Below are positions 8,901 to 21,073 of a DNA stretch of 64,000 bases, piece after piece (the stretch's first letter is position 1; every line of letters starts with the position of its first letter). The notes beneath the pieces were generated by a model, which saw nothing but the letters and a program-made list of their open reading frames with translations, was not told the origin of the DNA and searched no databases. The DNA is from Papilionanthe hookeriana x Papilionanthe teres (taxonomy: Eukaryota; Streptophyta; Magnoliopsida; Asparagales; Orchidaceae): the NCBI GenBank assembly GCA_022702705.1, contig CM040434.1, forward strand, positions 18,147,771-18,211,770, read 5' to 3'. The position numbers were made by a program, and so were the translations under genes.

Positions 8901-11900
8901 TTTTCTGAATTAATTAAATACCCAGAACTTTAAAAATCTATATCTTTGCATAGAAAAATCATAAAATTAAAAGAAAAATACCCTCTTGCTCAGTGAACAG
9001 AGGAGAATAATGTGGAAGAATTAAGTTATTTAGTTGAGTATTTAATTCTTAATTATTTAAATATTAGTCTGAGTATTTTAATTCTCCACTCACACACACA
9101 GTTCACCATGGCATGAGACCATAGGGCTTTTGTAGCCTCCAATCTTGGGAACATTCACTGAATTTTCCAAGGCCAGAGGCTTTGCCTATGGCAAGTTATT
9201 TATTTTTCAAATTTTATGCCTGTTTTAGTATTTTAATTCCAATAATTAGCATACTATCTGAAAAATTCCAGAAAAATTAGGGTAGGTTCCCTATGACCAG
9301 AGGAACTCAAGAAAATTATTGTATGAACTAAAACATTATAAATAACCCTAATTGCTCACTTGACCTAAAACCAACTTTGAATTAATTAAGGCAAGCTAAA
9401 AATCAAAACAACTTAAAATCAACCCTCCATTATTCCATAGGGTAGTAAGAACCCCCATAAAAATTTTAAAATTAATTGGAAATGGTTTCACCCATTAAAT
9501 AGATTTTCTAAGTAACATAGCCAAATATGAACTTAAAAAATTTATAAAACTTAAAAATAAATTTTAAAATTTTACCAAATTTATTTTGAAGATTCTCTGA
9601 CATTAGAGGAGTCTAAAAAAATTAAAATTAGATTTTTTCTAAAAACTTCATTTTTAACCTAATTTTGGATATTTTAATAATTAAAAAATTATAAAAATCA
9701 TAAAAATATTTAAATTCATAAAAATGTCATATTTGGTCTCCTAATCACTTGGGAATCAACCAAATATTTTTCCTAAGTTCCAAAACAAAGATATTGAATT
9801 TTAAAGGCTTAAGGCAATTTTTAATATTAAAAATGGATTTTCCAACATTTTCACTAAAATAATTCTAAAAATTCAAAGAACAATTAGAAAAATACAAAAT
9901 TTGTTTCTCTGAGCTCCTTGGGATCAGACAGATTATTTTTTCACTCTAATTTTATTTTTTAATTAATTAATACCTCAAAACTTAAAATAATTATAATAAA
10001 TAAAATAAAATTCAAAAAATCACCAAAATTGGTCTTAATGGTCCTCTAGTTAGTGGGAATTTTCCATAATTTTCCTAAGGATGGGAACTTCTTCTAGGTC
10101 ATGTTATGGAATTTTCATTAAAAAATCCTTATTTTTCATTAAAAATAATTATATAAATTAAATTAAAATCAGAAAAATCACATTTTCTCCTCTAATGTCT
10201 TAATTGACATGTGAGTGAGGTGACATAAAAATTTCAAGTTCATTTGAGCTTAATTTGATGAGTTATGAAATAAATAAGCTTAAGAGGACATTAAGGTAAT
10301 TAAAAAAAAGCTTTAACCTTAATTAATGTTTAGGCTTAACCAAAGGAAAAGGGTAAATCTTTGATCCTAACTTTATTTTGGATGATTGAAACATAGGGAA
10401 TTTAAGCGGTAGAAACTCATTAAACCACCTTAAACATTAAAGAAGAAACATTAATTAAATCACATGAAATTTGGAAGATTAATTAATTAAAGCTTGAATG
10501 ATTAAGATTAAGGGATGTGATATAGGAGAATTCTAATCATTTAAATTGAACCCCTAATCAATAATTTGATCATACATTATTTAAATATCAATTAATGGAA
10601 CTCTAAATTGATGATTAAAATTAATATTTTAAGTAAAGAACAATTTTGAAAATCTTATGATTAAACTAAAGGCATAAAAAAATTTAATTTGAAATTGTCT
10701 AAAACTTAAATTAAAATAAGTTCAAAACATTAAGGCTAAATTGGAATACTTTAAGACATTAAAACTAATCTGAAGTTGTTTGAACTTAAATTAAAGCAAA
10801 TTTAAAACATTAAAGTTAACCTAGAATAATTCATAATTACAAGATTATAATAAAAAATTAAATCAAAATGAACCTAAAAAGTTAAGACTATTTGAAATAG
10901 TAAAATTTAACTGGATTAAACAATTTGAACACTTTTCCAAACTTAAAATAGTTTAAAACATTTGAAAAAAATCAATAAAAATTTTATAACTAAATCACTT
11001 TAAACAATTAATTCAAACTTTAATATAAGAATGGTTAAAATCCTCTAATGAACTAATTTGCCCCTAAAGGCTTTTACCTTTATAACTCTTAAATGAAACG
11101 TCAAATGAAATGTCACTTTACTCATAGGATAATCAAACATCCTGATTCACTGAGCAAGAGTTAAACAAAATCAGAACTTTTAAAGTAACCCAAATAAGTG
11201 ATTCATCACCACAATGAAACTAACTGAACTCGAAATAATCTCTAAAGTGTTTAAGAAGATGTTCATAATTCAGTTCCGAGCACTTCTCTAACTTGATGGG
11301 ATGTTTTGAAAGAACAGTGAGACTTCATTGTTCTTTGATGAAGAAAATCATCCTTAACAAAACACAAGAACCTAGACGTCATAGGAAGTGACTAGCAATA
11401 GGATTAGGATTTTGGTAGACAACCAGAACCTTCCCTTAGCTTTACCTAGGCATCTGTTGCAAATATATAAATGTCTTAACATGTGTTTTAAGTGCAGGTG
11501 AAAATGACGGGAGTGCCCACCAGTTACGCATTTAAGTTTATTACAATTTACATTCTGCAATTTATTAAATGTCTTACTTTCCTGTACTTATAAATGCATG
11601 AAAATGATCGAACCCAGCATGTTTAAACAACTCAAAATTTAATCACCAACAAAAAATAAAACTGCAATTACAACTAAAATTAAAACATCTCAATGGATGA
11701 TCGGGAATCCCTCGGATGATGTAACCCACGTGTTGCTAACTAGATTTCCCACGGTCTAAATGAAGGTGTCGAACTCATTCAGTTGGGTTTAGCAAGTTCA
11801 TTTGGACTAAGTGAATCTGATGAAAATAGCGGTGCCGGGATGACAGAACCGTGGGATCTTAATCGGTTCTGCTTAATCAACTTTAAGATTTGTTTTAATT

Positions 11901-12985
11901 AAAACACTAAGCCATCTCATTTTCAATCTCTCTAAACCAAAACACTTCTCTCATCTCTTGATTGTCACCTTCTAAAACCAAACTTCTGCAACAACAAGGA
12001 GCTTGGAGCACAGTGGGCAGCATGACCATCTTCAACACAAAACTTGAGTCTACTTCAGCAAAACCTTTCCTAGAATTAAATAACCAAGCCATAGGATTTC
12101 GAGATAGTTTGCTTAGTGCAACGTAAATCCTCAACTTTTCTTTAGGCATTTGCATAATCATGTTATGCAAATTAAGTCCTAACCGGTCTTAGGACTCCGA
12201 GGTAATCGTTTGGTACAACATAAACCCTCACATCTTCGAGGCAATTTGTGTGATTATATCATACAAGCATAAGTCCTAATTAACTAAAATTGGCAGGATT
12301 ACAACATTAAATAAATATTCTTAAATTGAAGCCAAACAATAGGATAGTCGGAAAGTCACTGAAGTTCGCTTCGGGTCTGTGACATCTCCTACTTCTCTTC
12401 CTTTGGACTCTCAAAATAACTGTTCCAAATCTGATCTATTCCCTATTGAAATTTCCAAGATCCAATATGTTTGAAACCTTAAACTTTGAAATTCTTGAGA
12501 GCAAAACCACTATCATTATCGAGAGTTTTCTTAAGTGTCTTCGGACATTTAAGATGTAATTAACTATAGGGTCTTGCCCTTATAGGGAACTTTAAGTACC
12601 CAGGTAATATAAACCCTGCTTAATTCCTTTATATTAAGCAGAGGAATTTGTCGGCTTATAAAATTGGTTCGCAGACCAAACAGAAGTCACAAATCTTCTA
12701 GTTTATTTAATCGAGCCCCATCATCAAGCATTGTGTCTATTCTTCGGGATAGATACACGGTTTGTTATGCGGTGCTCGTTTATATAAACTATTTGGGATG
12801 TGAGATCAGTTTGATTTCATATCTTAAAAATTTTTAAACTAAATAAAAATTATTTTTCAAAAATCAAATGCTATCTTTCAAATTATATATAAATTTAAAA
12901 ATCTAAAATTCGCCGCACAATTTCTATTCGGCGATTCCTTTTCAAAATACAAGACACAACCTAAAAAAAATATGCCGACAGTATA
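8901..12985. other. AT-rich non-coding DNA, probably LTR or decayed repeat
   Basis: No coding sequence that I can support. 8901-11200 is very AT-rich with many TTAATTAA and AAATTTAAA words. 11200-12985 is less biased and contains a diverged direct duplication, about 12,115-12,185 against 12,213-12,283 (both ending ...AAGTCCTAA). ORFs at 11,372-11,560 and 11,907-12,170 on the minus strand show no known family. The right edge is set by the first recognisable LINE1 coding sequence; the true junction may be some tens of bases off. Confidence 0.35.
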
Positions 12986-13016
12986 TATCTAGCTTCCCAG
13001 TCTGTTCTCTTTTTGC

Positions 13017-13533
13017 TAATACTTCTAATAAAATTTGGATTTTATGCAGAAAAGAAATCCTATGGATTGTGGTGTTAGATCACCCACAATTTGTTCACCT
13101 TACCATTAAAATGAATGGTCATGAGTTTGCTGCCACCTTTGTCTATGCTGGTTGTTCCAAAAGTGCTAGAAAGGAACTTTGGACTGAATTACTGAAGATC
13201 AGGACCAATATACATACCAGCTAGATTGTGGGCGGAGATTTCAATTGCTTGGGGTCCACAGTAGAAAAATCTTGGGGCAGGCCTCCTTCTCTCCAAAAAC
13301 TGACTGAGTTCATTGAAAACTTCCAAAATGCTGGCTTATTTTATTTAGGTTTTCAGGGACATCAGTTCACTTGGAGGAGAGGTAATATTTGGGAAAGGCT
13401 GGACAGGTTTCTAGCTAACAATATATGGCATTAAACCTTCCTTCATACTTTTGCTACTCGTCTGAATTTTGATGGGTCTGACCATAGACCCCTCCTTATC
13501 ACCATTACTGCTTCTAATAAACCTAACAGCTCC
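13017..13533 (+). pseudogene. LINE1 apurinic-type endonuclease domain, partial
   Basis: The endonuclease nicks target DNA to prime reverse transcription. Visible are ATFVYAGCSKSARKELW, the catalytic GGDFNCLGS at about 13,228, FTWRRGNIWERLDRFLAN and the C-terminal GSDHRPLL motif near 13,480. An internal stop at about 13,222 (TAG) and a stop after NNIWH at 13,432 break it, and a frameshift follows near 13,545. The first part of the domain is absent, marking the 5' truncation. Confidence 0.85.
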
Positions 13534-15263
13534 CCCCTTTTAGATATCTTAACTTTTGGTCTTCACATCCCAACTTCTTGGACACCACTCAGCTAACTGG
13601 ATTGGGTGTCATCATCCCAATCCTTTCACTCATTTACAACTATTGCAGCAGAAAATTGGCAAAGCTTTAAGAGCTTGGAGCTGGACTACCATTGGGGACA
13701 TTTTTCAGAGGTGTGACCCAGACTGAAAAGGAATTATCATATATGGAATCTGCAGTTCTTACAAATGAAACTTTGTATGGTGATCTTGTTGCTAGTCAGG
13801 AAAAACTCCTTACAACTATTGATAGGGAGGACCAATTACTCAAACAGAAAGCTGCTAGCAGTAAGTTTAAAGATGGAGATAGGAACACCAAGTTTTACCA
13901 TGCCTATATTCAGTATAAAAGGAAATGTAATGCTATTCATTCTATTAAGAATGAGTAAGGGGAAATCCTACTGGATGGAGAGGCTATTGCCACTGATGTG
14001 TTAACTTCTTTAAAAAATTGTTAACTCACATACCTTGCACTAGACCCTCTATTGATTCCAGCCTTTTCAATGAGGAATCCAACTACATTAGTTCTCTTTC
14101 TTTGACTGATCCCCCTTCTGAGGATGAAATCTGGATAGCTATTAAATCCATGGATAGCTCTAAAATTGCTAGCCCAGATGGATTCACTGCTGATTTCTAC
14201 AAGAAGACATGGGATACTTGTAAAGGAGCTGTAGTTCAAGCTATCCAAAGCTACTTTCTGGGTAATGATCTTCCCTAATATTTCCATGCCTCAACTATTG
14301 TTCTTATTCCCAAATCTACTACTATCAAAGATTGGAATCATTTCAGACCTATTAGCCTCACTTCTGTCATCAGCAAAGCCATTAGTAAAATTATGGTGGG
14401 AAGGCTACAGCCTCACCTATTGAAGATCATTAGCTCTAACCAATCGGCATTTGTGAAGGGCAGGTCAATTACAGATAATGTTCTCCTTGCTCAAGAGTTG
14501 TTGTTAGATTTGAACAGATCCTGCAGGGGTGCTAACCTTATATATAAGTTGGATATTAAAAAAGCATATTAAACTTTTGAGTGGAACTTCATCCTGGATG
14601 TTCTTCAGGCCAGAGGTTTTCCTTCTGATTTCTGCCAACTTATTAAAAGATGGCTTCATCATAATCACCATTCTCTCCTCATAAATGGTCAGCTTTGGGG
14701 TGGTTTCATAGCTATTACGGGTCTCAAGCAAGGAGACCCTTTATCTCCTACTATATTTATTATCGCTATGGATTATTTGTCTAGAATGTTGAACTCTCAA
14801 ATCACCCCTTATCATTATGCTAAATATCACCACAAGTCTAATATTCCTATCTCTCATTTAATATATGCTGATGATACCATACTTTTTTCTAGAGCCAGTA
14901 AACTTGCTGTGAAGAAAGTTCTCCACTGCCTCAAGCATTTTCAACAACTTTCTGGCCTGTACTTCAATCCTGAAAAGTGTGGTTTGCTCTTCCCTGATAA
15001 AATTACTTCTTCAATTACTCACTGGATCTTGCAATTTACTGGTTATACCAGAGCCAATCTTCCACTGAAGTATTTAGGTGTGCCTCTCACCAAAGCAGAA
15101 CTAAGAAGATGCAATTTGAGGATACACTGGGTAAGATCCATGCTCAATTGTCCAGCTGAGCCCATTCCTTCCTATCAACTGGTGGGAGAATTACTTTACT
15201 CAACAACATACTAACTACCTTCCTTTCATATGTGTTACAAATGAGTTTCATGAAAAAGAGCAC
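13534..15263 (+). pseudogene. LINE1 reverse transcriptase domain, up to the first insertion
   Basis: After a linker (KFKDGDRNTKFYHAY, typical of plant L1) come the RT blocks: SPDGFTADFYKK, LIPKSTTIKDWNHFRPISL, QSAFVKGRSITDNVLLAQE, YKLDIKKAY with a stop in place of Asp, GLKQGDPLSPTIF, and the catalytic YADD in HLIYADDTILFSRAS at about 14,866. It continues through LPLKYLGVPL into the thumb. Frameshifts near 13,545 and 14,000 and stops at 13,956, 14,276 and about 14,570 show it is dead. The sequence stops at 15,263, where the LTR-like insertion begins, and resumes at 21,114. Confidence 0.9.
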
Positions 15264-15528
15264 TGTTGGCATCAATTTTTGATGTTACGAGTGTAGGGTG
15301 TCCACCTGCATGACTTAGGATAGTCTACGGTTCGTTCGTAACATCCGGTAGTTCAGACACCCACCCGGAACCTTTCGGCATGTGTTGAGGGGCACTTAGC
15401 CAGGACCATTCTGTTAGGCTTTGGTTTTCCCTTAGGCGAAGGCCAGTCGGCATTTCGCACCTCAGACAACTTTGATCAAATCGACAAATTTTATTTATCG
15501 TGCCATGCGTAAAAGTGGCTCATTTTGG

Positions 15529-15814
15529 CTCGATCATCGAAAAGTTATCTGAATGACCCCGAATGACAAAACAGACCATGCGAGTGTGTTTGAGACATCG
15601 ATATTACTTAGGGAGGATGTCCATTTCGCTGTGGCTTCACAGGCGGATAAAAATATGCGAATTATCGTTTTCTAGCTTGATAGTTGAAAAAGTGGCCTGA
15701 GCGGTCCCTAATGACTCCGGACGATGAAACGTACCACACGAGTGAGCCCAGAACGTCGATTTTACCTCGGGAGGACGCTCATTTCACCATAAAGACGTAT
15801 TCAAAAAAAATGCA

Positions 15815-15815
<1 letters not shown>
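15529..15815 (+). repeat. Diverged direct duplication, units about 150-165 bp apart
   Basis: A unit containing GAATGACAAAACAGACCATGCGAG and TTAGGGAGGATGTCCATTTC at about 15,529-15,660 recurs as GACGATGAAACGTACCACACGAG and CTCGGGAGGACGCTCATTTC at about 15,675-15,815. The copies differ at many positions. It lies near the start of the 5.8-kb LTR-like insertion. Confidence 0.65.
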
Positions 15816-15817
<2 letters not shown>

Positions 15818-15852
<35 letters not shown>

Positions 15853-15965
15853 AATTATTATAATGATATAATATATAAATAATATAAAAGTATAGCCAAA
15901 CTATTAACAACTGGCTTATTCAATTTATTGGAGAAATTTGATCTCAGGGAATCTCATCACATACT

Positions 15966-16022
<57 letters not shown>

Positions 16023-16141
16023 AAATTTTAAAATTTTTTTAACTATCCTATCTTTTTAATGAGAAGATAACTCACGCATGTACCTTGCACAGATGATATT
16101 AAAAAAATATATATCACATGCTCACTCTCTTATCTATCACA

Positions 16142-16192
<51 letters not shown>

Positions 16193-16319
16193 GTATATAT
16201 ATATATATATATAAAGTAAATAAAAAAATAAAAAAATATCTAAACTTCCCTGTAGCAGATCAGATCACGAGTGCTTGCGGCTGGCAGGAAAAAAAAACAA
16301 AAAAGGAGTGGGGGCTTAT

Positions 16320-16370
<51 letters not shown>
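15818..16370. repeat. Simple repeats: (AAT)n and three (TA)n tracts
   Basis: (AAT)n/(ATT)n at 15,818-15,860; (TA)n at about 15,968-16,017, 16,143-16,213 and 16,324-16,370. The apparent ORF made of alternating Ile and Tyr (16,078-16,371) is only translation of these tracts. Confidence 0.95.
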
Positions 16371-16374
<4 letters not shown>

Positions 16375-17870
16375 AAAAAAAATGATAAAAAGGTATTCTC
16401 TCTCTCTCCTCTATTTCTACCCCTATCTTACATTATTCAAGAGAGAGAACATGGGGCTTTCAAAAAAAGTATCAAAGGAGCTGCAGCCCGTCTCCATTTT
16501 TCTTCAGCCCGTCTCCATTTTTCTTCTCCCTCGCAAGCTCTCCGGCACTACCTCTCCCCTTACGATCTCAAAAAAAAGCTCGAGACGAGCCTTCTCCCTC
16601 CTCCTCGCCGGCGACCTCTCCGACAACGACGACGGCCATCCTCCAGCAGCCGGCCGAACCCACCAGCGCCACCTTCTTCTTGGACATCTTTATTTTTTTA
16701 TTTCTTTTTGTTTTATAGCTTAGCTTCATACCAAGCTTACCCACGACGCCGGACGGCTTCGCTGGCGTGCTCCTCAGCCGCCGAAGCTCCCATCCTAGCC
16801 GAGATCTTCGACCGCTAAGCTTCCAGCAGCTAGCCAAGCCGCCACCTTCGACATCTTCTTTCACTTGGTCGGCCGAGCTTCTTCGTTTCATTGACTGGAC
16901 TCACCGAACCTCTTCCTTGCCTGCCTTTTGCCTCGCCGGCGTCGTAGCCACGCCGGAGCAAACTAACGAGGATAACTTCAGTTTTCGGGCTTTCCCTCCA
17001 CAGCTCCTTCACTCTCGACGTGCACCATCGGCGAGCCGACCACCAAACATCGCCGTTCCACTTTCCGGCGACCGGATATCTCGCCGGAATGCCTCGACTT
17101 TACCGGACAACGGTCGTCATTACTTTTAGGGAGGTTGCAAGGACCTCCTATCGCTTGTGAAAGCTTCCTCAAGCGTCTCCGGGCATCGTGCAAACAACGC
17201 GACGGTATATTTTCTTAAAAACCCATTCACTTTATTTCTTAGCCAGCCTTAGGTTATAGCGTTGATAGGCGTGCGGGTTCGATCGCCCACACGGGGTGCA
17301 CGAGTAGGTGTAAGCCGGCGCGACAACGCGCCCATGTGATGGATCATTTATTTACTTAGAGGTGGCCTTTAGGCTAGGATATCATATGCGTCGCCAAATA
17401 CCCTTCGTAGGTCTGAGCGTCCCCCATTTATTTTGAGCCTTAGCACCAGTCCCGATGGGTCGGAGTCCCTCACTCCCCTTGCTTTGGATTCCCCAGTTCC
17501 ACTTTGAGAGGCAGGGAGGTTGGACTTGGCAAAGCGAGAGAAGCTTTTCAGCTGGCTCGCTTTGCAATGTCTGAAGGAGTTCGCTAAATGGGAAAAGCTT
17601 TGTAGCCAGTCCATTTCGCGACGCCGTGGAGAGTTTCCCTCTTGAAAATCTGGGGAGAAATGTCCCATTTCCCTCACTGGAGCAAAGGCGGCAGTCGCCG
17701 TTCTTTTCATATGTTGAACCTAAGTTTCCCCGGGCGAGGCCGTTAGTGCGGGAATGGCTCCCTCTCACACTCGTATGCATTGAATGTTACTTAACACATT
17801 TGCATGTTGGACACTTGCACCCATATGTCACAGTTTGCACTTCGCATTTACCACATGTCATACTTCACAC
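16371..17870 (+). other. GC-rich non-coding block of the LTR-like insertion
   Basis: A CT-run (16,398-16,412) just after a (TA)n tract is followed by GC-rich sequence with many CCGGCG words (about 16,540-17,130), a shift sharp enough to suggest a promoter/leader boundary in the LTR. Overlapping ORFs on both strands (for example 16,767-17,129 and 17,382-17,780) show no known domain and look like GC-rich chance frames. A tRNA-like B-box word, GGGTTCGATCG, is at 17,275. Confidence 0.35.
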
Positions 17871-17890
17871 TTTGCATTTTCCACATGCAC

Positions 17891-18120
17891 GCCGATCGAT
17901 CGTCCCGAATCGGTTGGCACCACTTGCATCAGGATCGGTCGTCCTGGACCAGTCGGTACCTTTTGCATTTTGCATTTTCCACATGCATCCCGATCAGTTG
18001 ACCCTGACAGGTTGGCACAACTTGCACCTTGCATTTCACATTTGCACATCGATCAGTCATCTTAGCCGGTCGGTATCACTTGCGCTCTAATCGACTACCC
18101 CGAGCCGGTTGACACGATAC
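17891..18120 (+). repeat. Minisatellite A: about five diverged units of roughly 38 nt
   Basis: Five copies of a unit like CGATCGGTCGTCC...GGTTGGCACCACTTGCA occur, some separated by a TTTTGCATTTTCCACATGCA spacer. The units are clearly related but differ at several bases each. Confidence 0.75.
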
Positions 18121-18246
18121 TTTGGTTTGACTGGATACTCCAACTCGGTCGACAAACCACCTGCACCGTTGCATGTCTTGCGTGGGTATTTCTGCATCTT
18201 TGCATATCGATGTGCACATGTTTGTATGTTTGAGTTGCACACCCTC

Positions 18247-18531
18247 TTTGGGCCGCTGCCGCCATGGTAAGCCCACTTCTTTAGGTCACTGCCTCACCGG
18301 CACACCTTCCTCAGGCCGCTACCGTCACGGTAAGCCCACTTCTTCGGGTTACTGTCGCCTCGGTACACCCTCTTCGGGCCTCTGCCGCCACGACACGCCC
18401 ATCGCCTCGGGCCGCTGCCGCCATGGCATGCCCATCCCTTCGGGTCACTGTCGCCTCGACACACCCACATTGGGCCGCTGCCATCACGGTATGCTCGTCT
18501 TTGCTCGAGTCACTGCCTCATGGTACACTCG
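18247..18531 (+). repeat. Minisatellite B: about nine units of roughly 31 nt
   Basis: The unit resembles GGGCCGCTGCCGCCACGG followed by TACGCCCACTTC. Alternate units are more alike (GGCCGCTGCCGCC against GGTCACTGTCGCC), giving a 62-nt higher-order period. The 173-aa ORF across it (18,173-18,694) is explained by the repeat and is not called a gene. Confidence 0.85.
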
Positions 18532-18710
18532 TTACTTGCATGTTTTGATCGGTTACATTTGCATTTGCCTGTTCGCATTGATAGTAAGCCAGACCCATCA
18601 GGAGAGTGACTACCGTGTCAGTCGCAATGCCTTAACGAGCGTCGCTTGCCGGGTTGATCCCGGTGAGTTACGCGAGTTAAGTCATCGGGATTGACATGAG
18701 TATGTCTGTG

Positions 18711-18927
18711 CTAAGGATCCAAAGGATCTAATTTGTGTCACCATTACATGTTACGGGCTCGCGTTTAATAACCCTTACTCTAAAATATAAAAATTATATA
18801 TTTTCCTATTAATCACATTTATCATATTTTTAAATTTAAGCATATAGTAAATTAGGCCGTATATGAGGCCATCATTTTTTAAAAAGCTCATCCCGGGTGA
18901 CACTTATTAGATCCTTTGGATCCTTAG
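18711..18927. mobile_element. 217-bp MITE-like element with 32-bp terminal inverted repeats
   Basis: 18,711-18,742 (begins CTAAGGATCCAAAGGATCTA) is the inverse of 18,896-18,927 (ends TAGATCCTTTGGATCCTTAG) with two mismatches. The 153 bp between is AT-rich and non-coding. No clear target duplication flanks it (CTGTG left, GGTGG right), so the superfamily is unknown. It lies within the 5.8-kb LTR-like insertion. Confidence 0.75.
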
Positions 18928-21063
18928 GGTGGGGCCGGCAAGGCGACCCCGCCAAAGTCATACGTTACCTAGACTTACCTCGCACTTAGATTCCAGGCTA
19001 ATGCACTTTTCGTTAGATGGTGTGCTAGGCTAGGGCTTAGGATGCTAGGTAGTATTTTCGACACCTCTGGCTATTGTTATGTGTGTCTGTTGCCTTGTGC
19101 TAGCCACGTGTCACCTTTTTGTTTTTGTCGGTGTGATTGCATGTTTATTATGTGTGATAGTATGTTAGGGCGATTTTCTGCAGGAGCCGTGCCTGTTTAT
19201 ACACACTCACATAGGTGTTATCATGGGGGAGCGCGTAATGATTTCTAACACTTTGCTTGCATGCGCTATTAGCTCCCCCAATTACAAGGCATGGCTTGCT
19301 ATTTCACGTTTCATGGTGTGCTCGCTAATACTTGTTTTATGCAGGTCGAGTTTTTATTTTGTTTTCTAGATGTATTTGATAGAGTCATTAGGAAGAGTCT
19401 GTATAAAAATAAGGTACAGGCATGGGTTTCGAGGCGAATGACGCACCGAGACCAGAGCAACGACTCGTGGCCCATACCTTAAGTCCGAATCTTATATTTT
19501 TGTATAGATTTAGGACCAGACATGTATATGCAGAGTCCGACCACCTTTACTGCTTTTCCTGGATTATGTTGCCGGTCCAGCGGCATTTAGCCTCTTTTAT
19601 ATATTCTTTTGGGGTGCTTTTTCTATTTTTCTTGCATGACTTACATGTTTGGATCATTTTATATTGTTTCTTCCTGTGATCTAGGAGTGCTTTATTTTGC
19701 TTCTTTTTTACTTTAAAGATCCTAATAAAAAATTCAAGATAAATTAAAATTTAGGATTAAAAGATTTAAGATTTTAAAATCTGTCTTTACTTTCCTGCAT
19801 GGCCTTCGGGTCGGTTTTAATAACGGGTTGCATTGCATGACTATCACCCAAGTCATACTTAATAGGGCCTCCATGCTTAGGATTCTTTTAGATAATTGCA
19901 TCATACTTGCATGTCCAGAGAAAAATTCCCCGTACTTCTTCAATCTGACTGGCCCAGTATAATCTTGAATAGGTGGTTTTCTAGTACGCTTAGGATGTTA
20001 GGAGGCTCCCTGACCCAGACGGGGTATAAGCCCTCTTGTTGGAGTGTTTACAGCTTTCTAGCTGAACCTCCCCTTCTTTTTCCTTCCCGTGGCATCCTAG
20101 CCATTTTGGCAGGTGTGAGCCCCACCTCTTGGAACTCCAGCTTATAGTCATAGGATATAGTTTCGTTCCTTTGACCTTAGGGCTACCGAGATCCCCCGTG
20201 GAGGTCACAATTCATGGATAGTTGACCGGGGATCTCAGGACGTGTTGGGTCGATTACCTTCATGACCGGGTAGACTTAGGGTCCTAATGGCTTGGGATGA
20301 TGGGTTTGTGGTACCCTCACTTGGCTACCTCTACCTTTTAGGAATACTCTTTCCTTCCTTTTGACTACCCCTGTTAAGCCATTTCACTCTTTTTTCTTCG
20401 TTGGCGTCATCTCGATGACCCGATGCCGATAAGTTGTCGCCCGTTTGGGATACGATGATTTGTCCTCTGCCCTTATGGCCCGAATGTGCTTTGACGTATC
20501 GGAATCCCCCATCGGGATGATATGGTTATTTCGCGAGCCCCGTATGCCGATGAGTCCGTTACCCACATGGGGACCGTGAGAAGTCTATTCTCCGCCCCAT
20601 GGTCTAGCGGGAGCTTTGAAAGCTTTGGAGCATTCCCCTGTGAGATAACCTCCTTTTGTAGCCCTGTGCTAGTTGGCATTACTAAGTAAGCAAACCCCCC
20701 TCGGATCAAGAGTATTCTCGGGTACTCCCCAAGATATAATTAACTAAGTGGGATGCGTCCCCTTAGGAGCACTCTTGACCCTAGAACATGCACCAACACC
20801 CGACTCTCTGGTTATGAGTAGTCTACGTAGGTATTCTTTCGCGGATATAGGTTTAAGGTGCATTCGCCCGATGTTTTTTGGACGGACACTCTTAACTTAT
20901 CCTTGCGAGGTTACCTCATGTAGGCTCTCCATGTTTTGTGTTTTCTCTTGTTTGTCATTTTGTCGTATGTCCCTTTCTATTTAATTCCTCTCCTCGTCGA
21001 ATCACTTATTTGATTCGGGAGAGAGATTTATTCAAATGGGGAATTATATGACAATCAACAGGC
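18928..21063 (+). other. Remainder of the LTR-like insertion, no gene seen
   Basis: Mixed-composition sequence without conserved coding frames. Short ORFs of 60-85 aa on both strands (for example 19,422-19,679, 20,748-20,984) match nothing I recognise. The final part has an inverted pair, GAATCACTTATTTGATTC, at 20,999-21,016. Confidence 0.4.
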
Positions 21064-21073
21064 TGGCGACTCC
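21064..21073 (+). other. Primer-binding-site-like TGGCGACTCC
   Basis: The ten bases match the start of the tRNA-Arg-type primer sites reported for Tat/Ogre elements. If genuine, the LTR ends at about 21,060 (..CAACA) and 21,074-21,108 is a remnant of leader. Only ten bases match, so this could be chance. Confidence 0.35.

Noticed and set aside
11372..12170. Minus ORFs of 62 and 87 aa
   Set aside because: No recognised motif, AT-rich surroundings, no neighbouring coding sequence.
16078..16371. 97-aa ORF rich in Ile-Tyr
   Set aside because: Translation of (TA)n tracts.
16568..17780. Overlapping ORFs of 60-132 aa on both strands
   Set aside because: GC-rich sequence gives long chance frames; both strands are equally open and no domain is seen.
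18173..18694. 173-aa ORF
   Set aside because: Lies across the 31-nt minisatellite; the protein is only translation of repeats with no domain.
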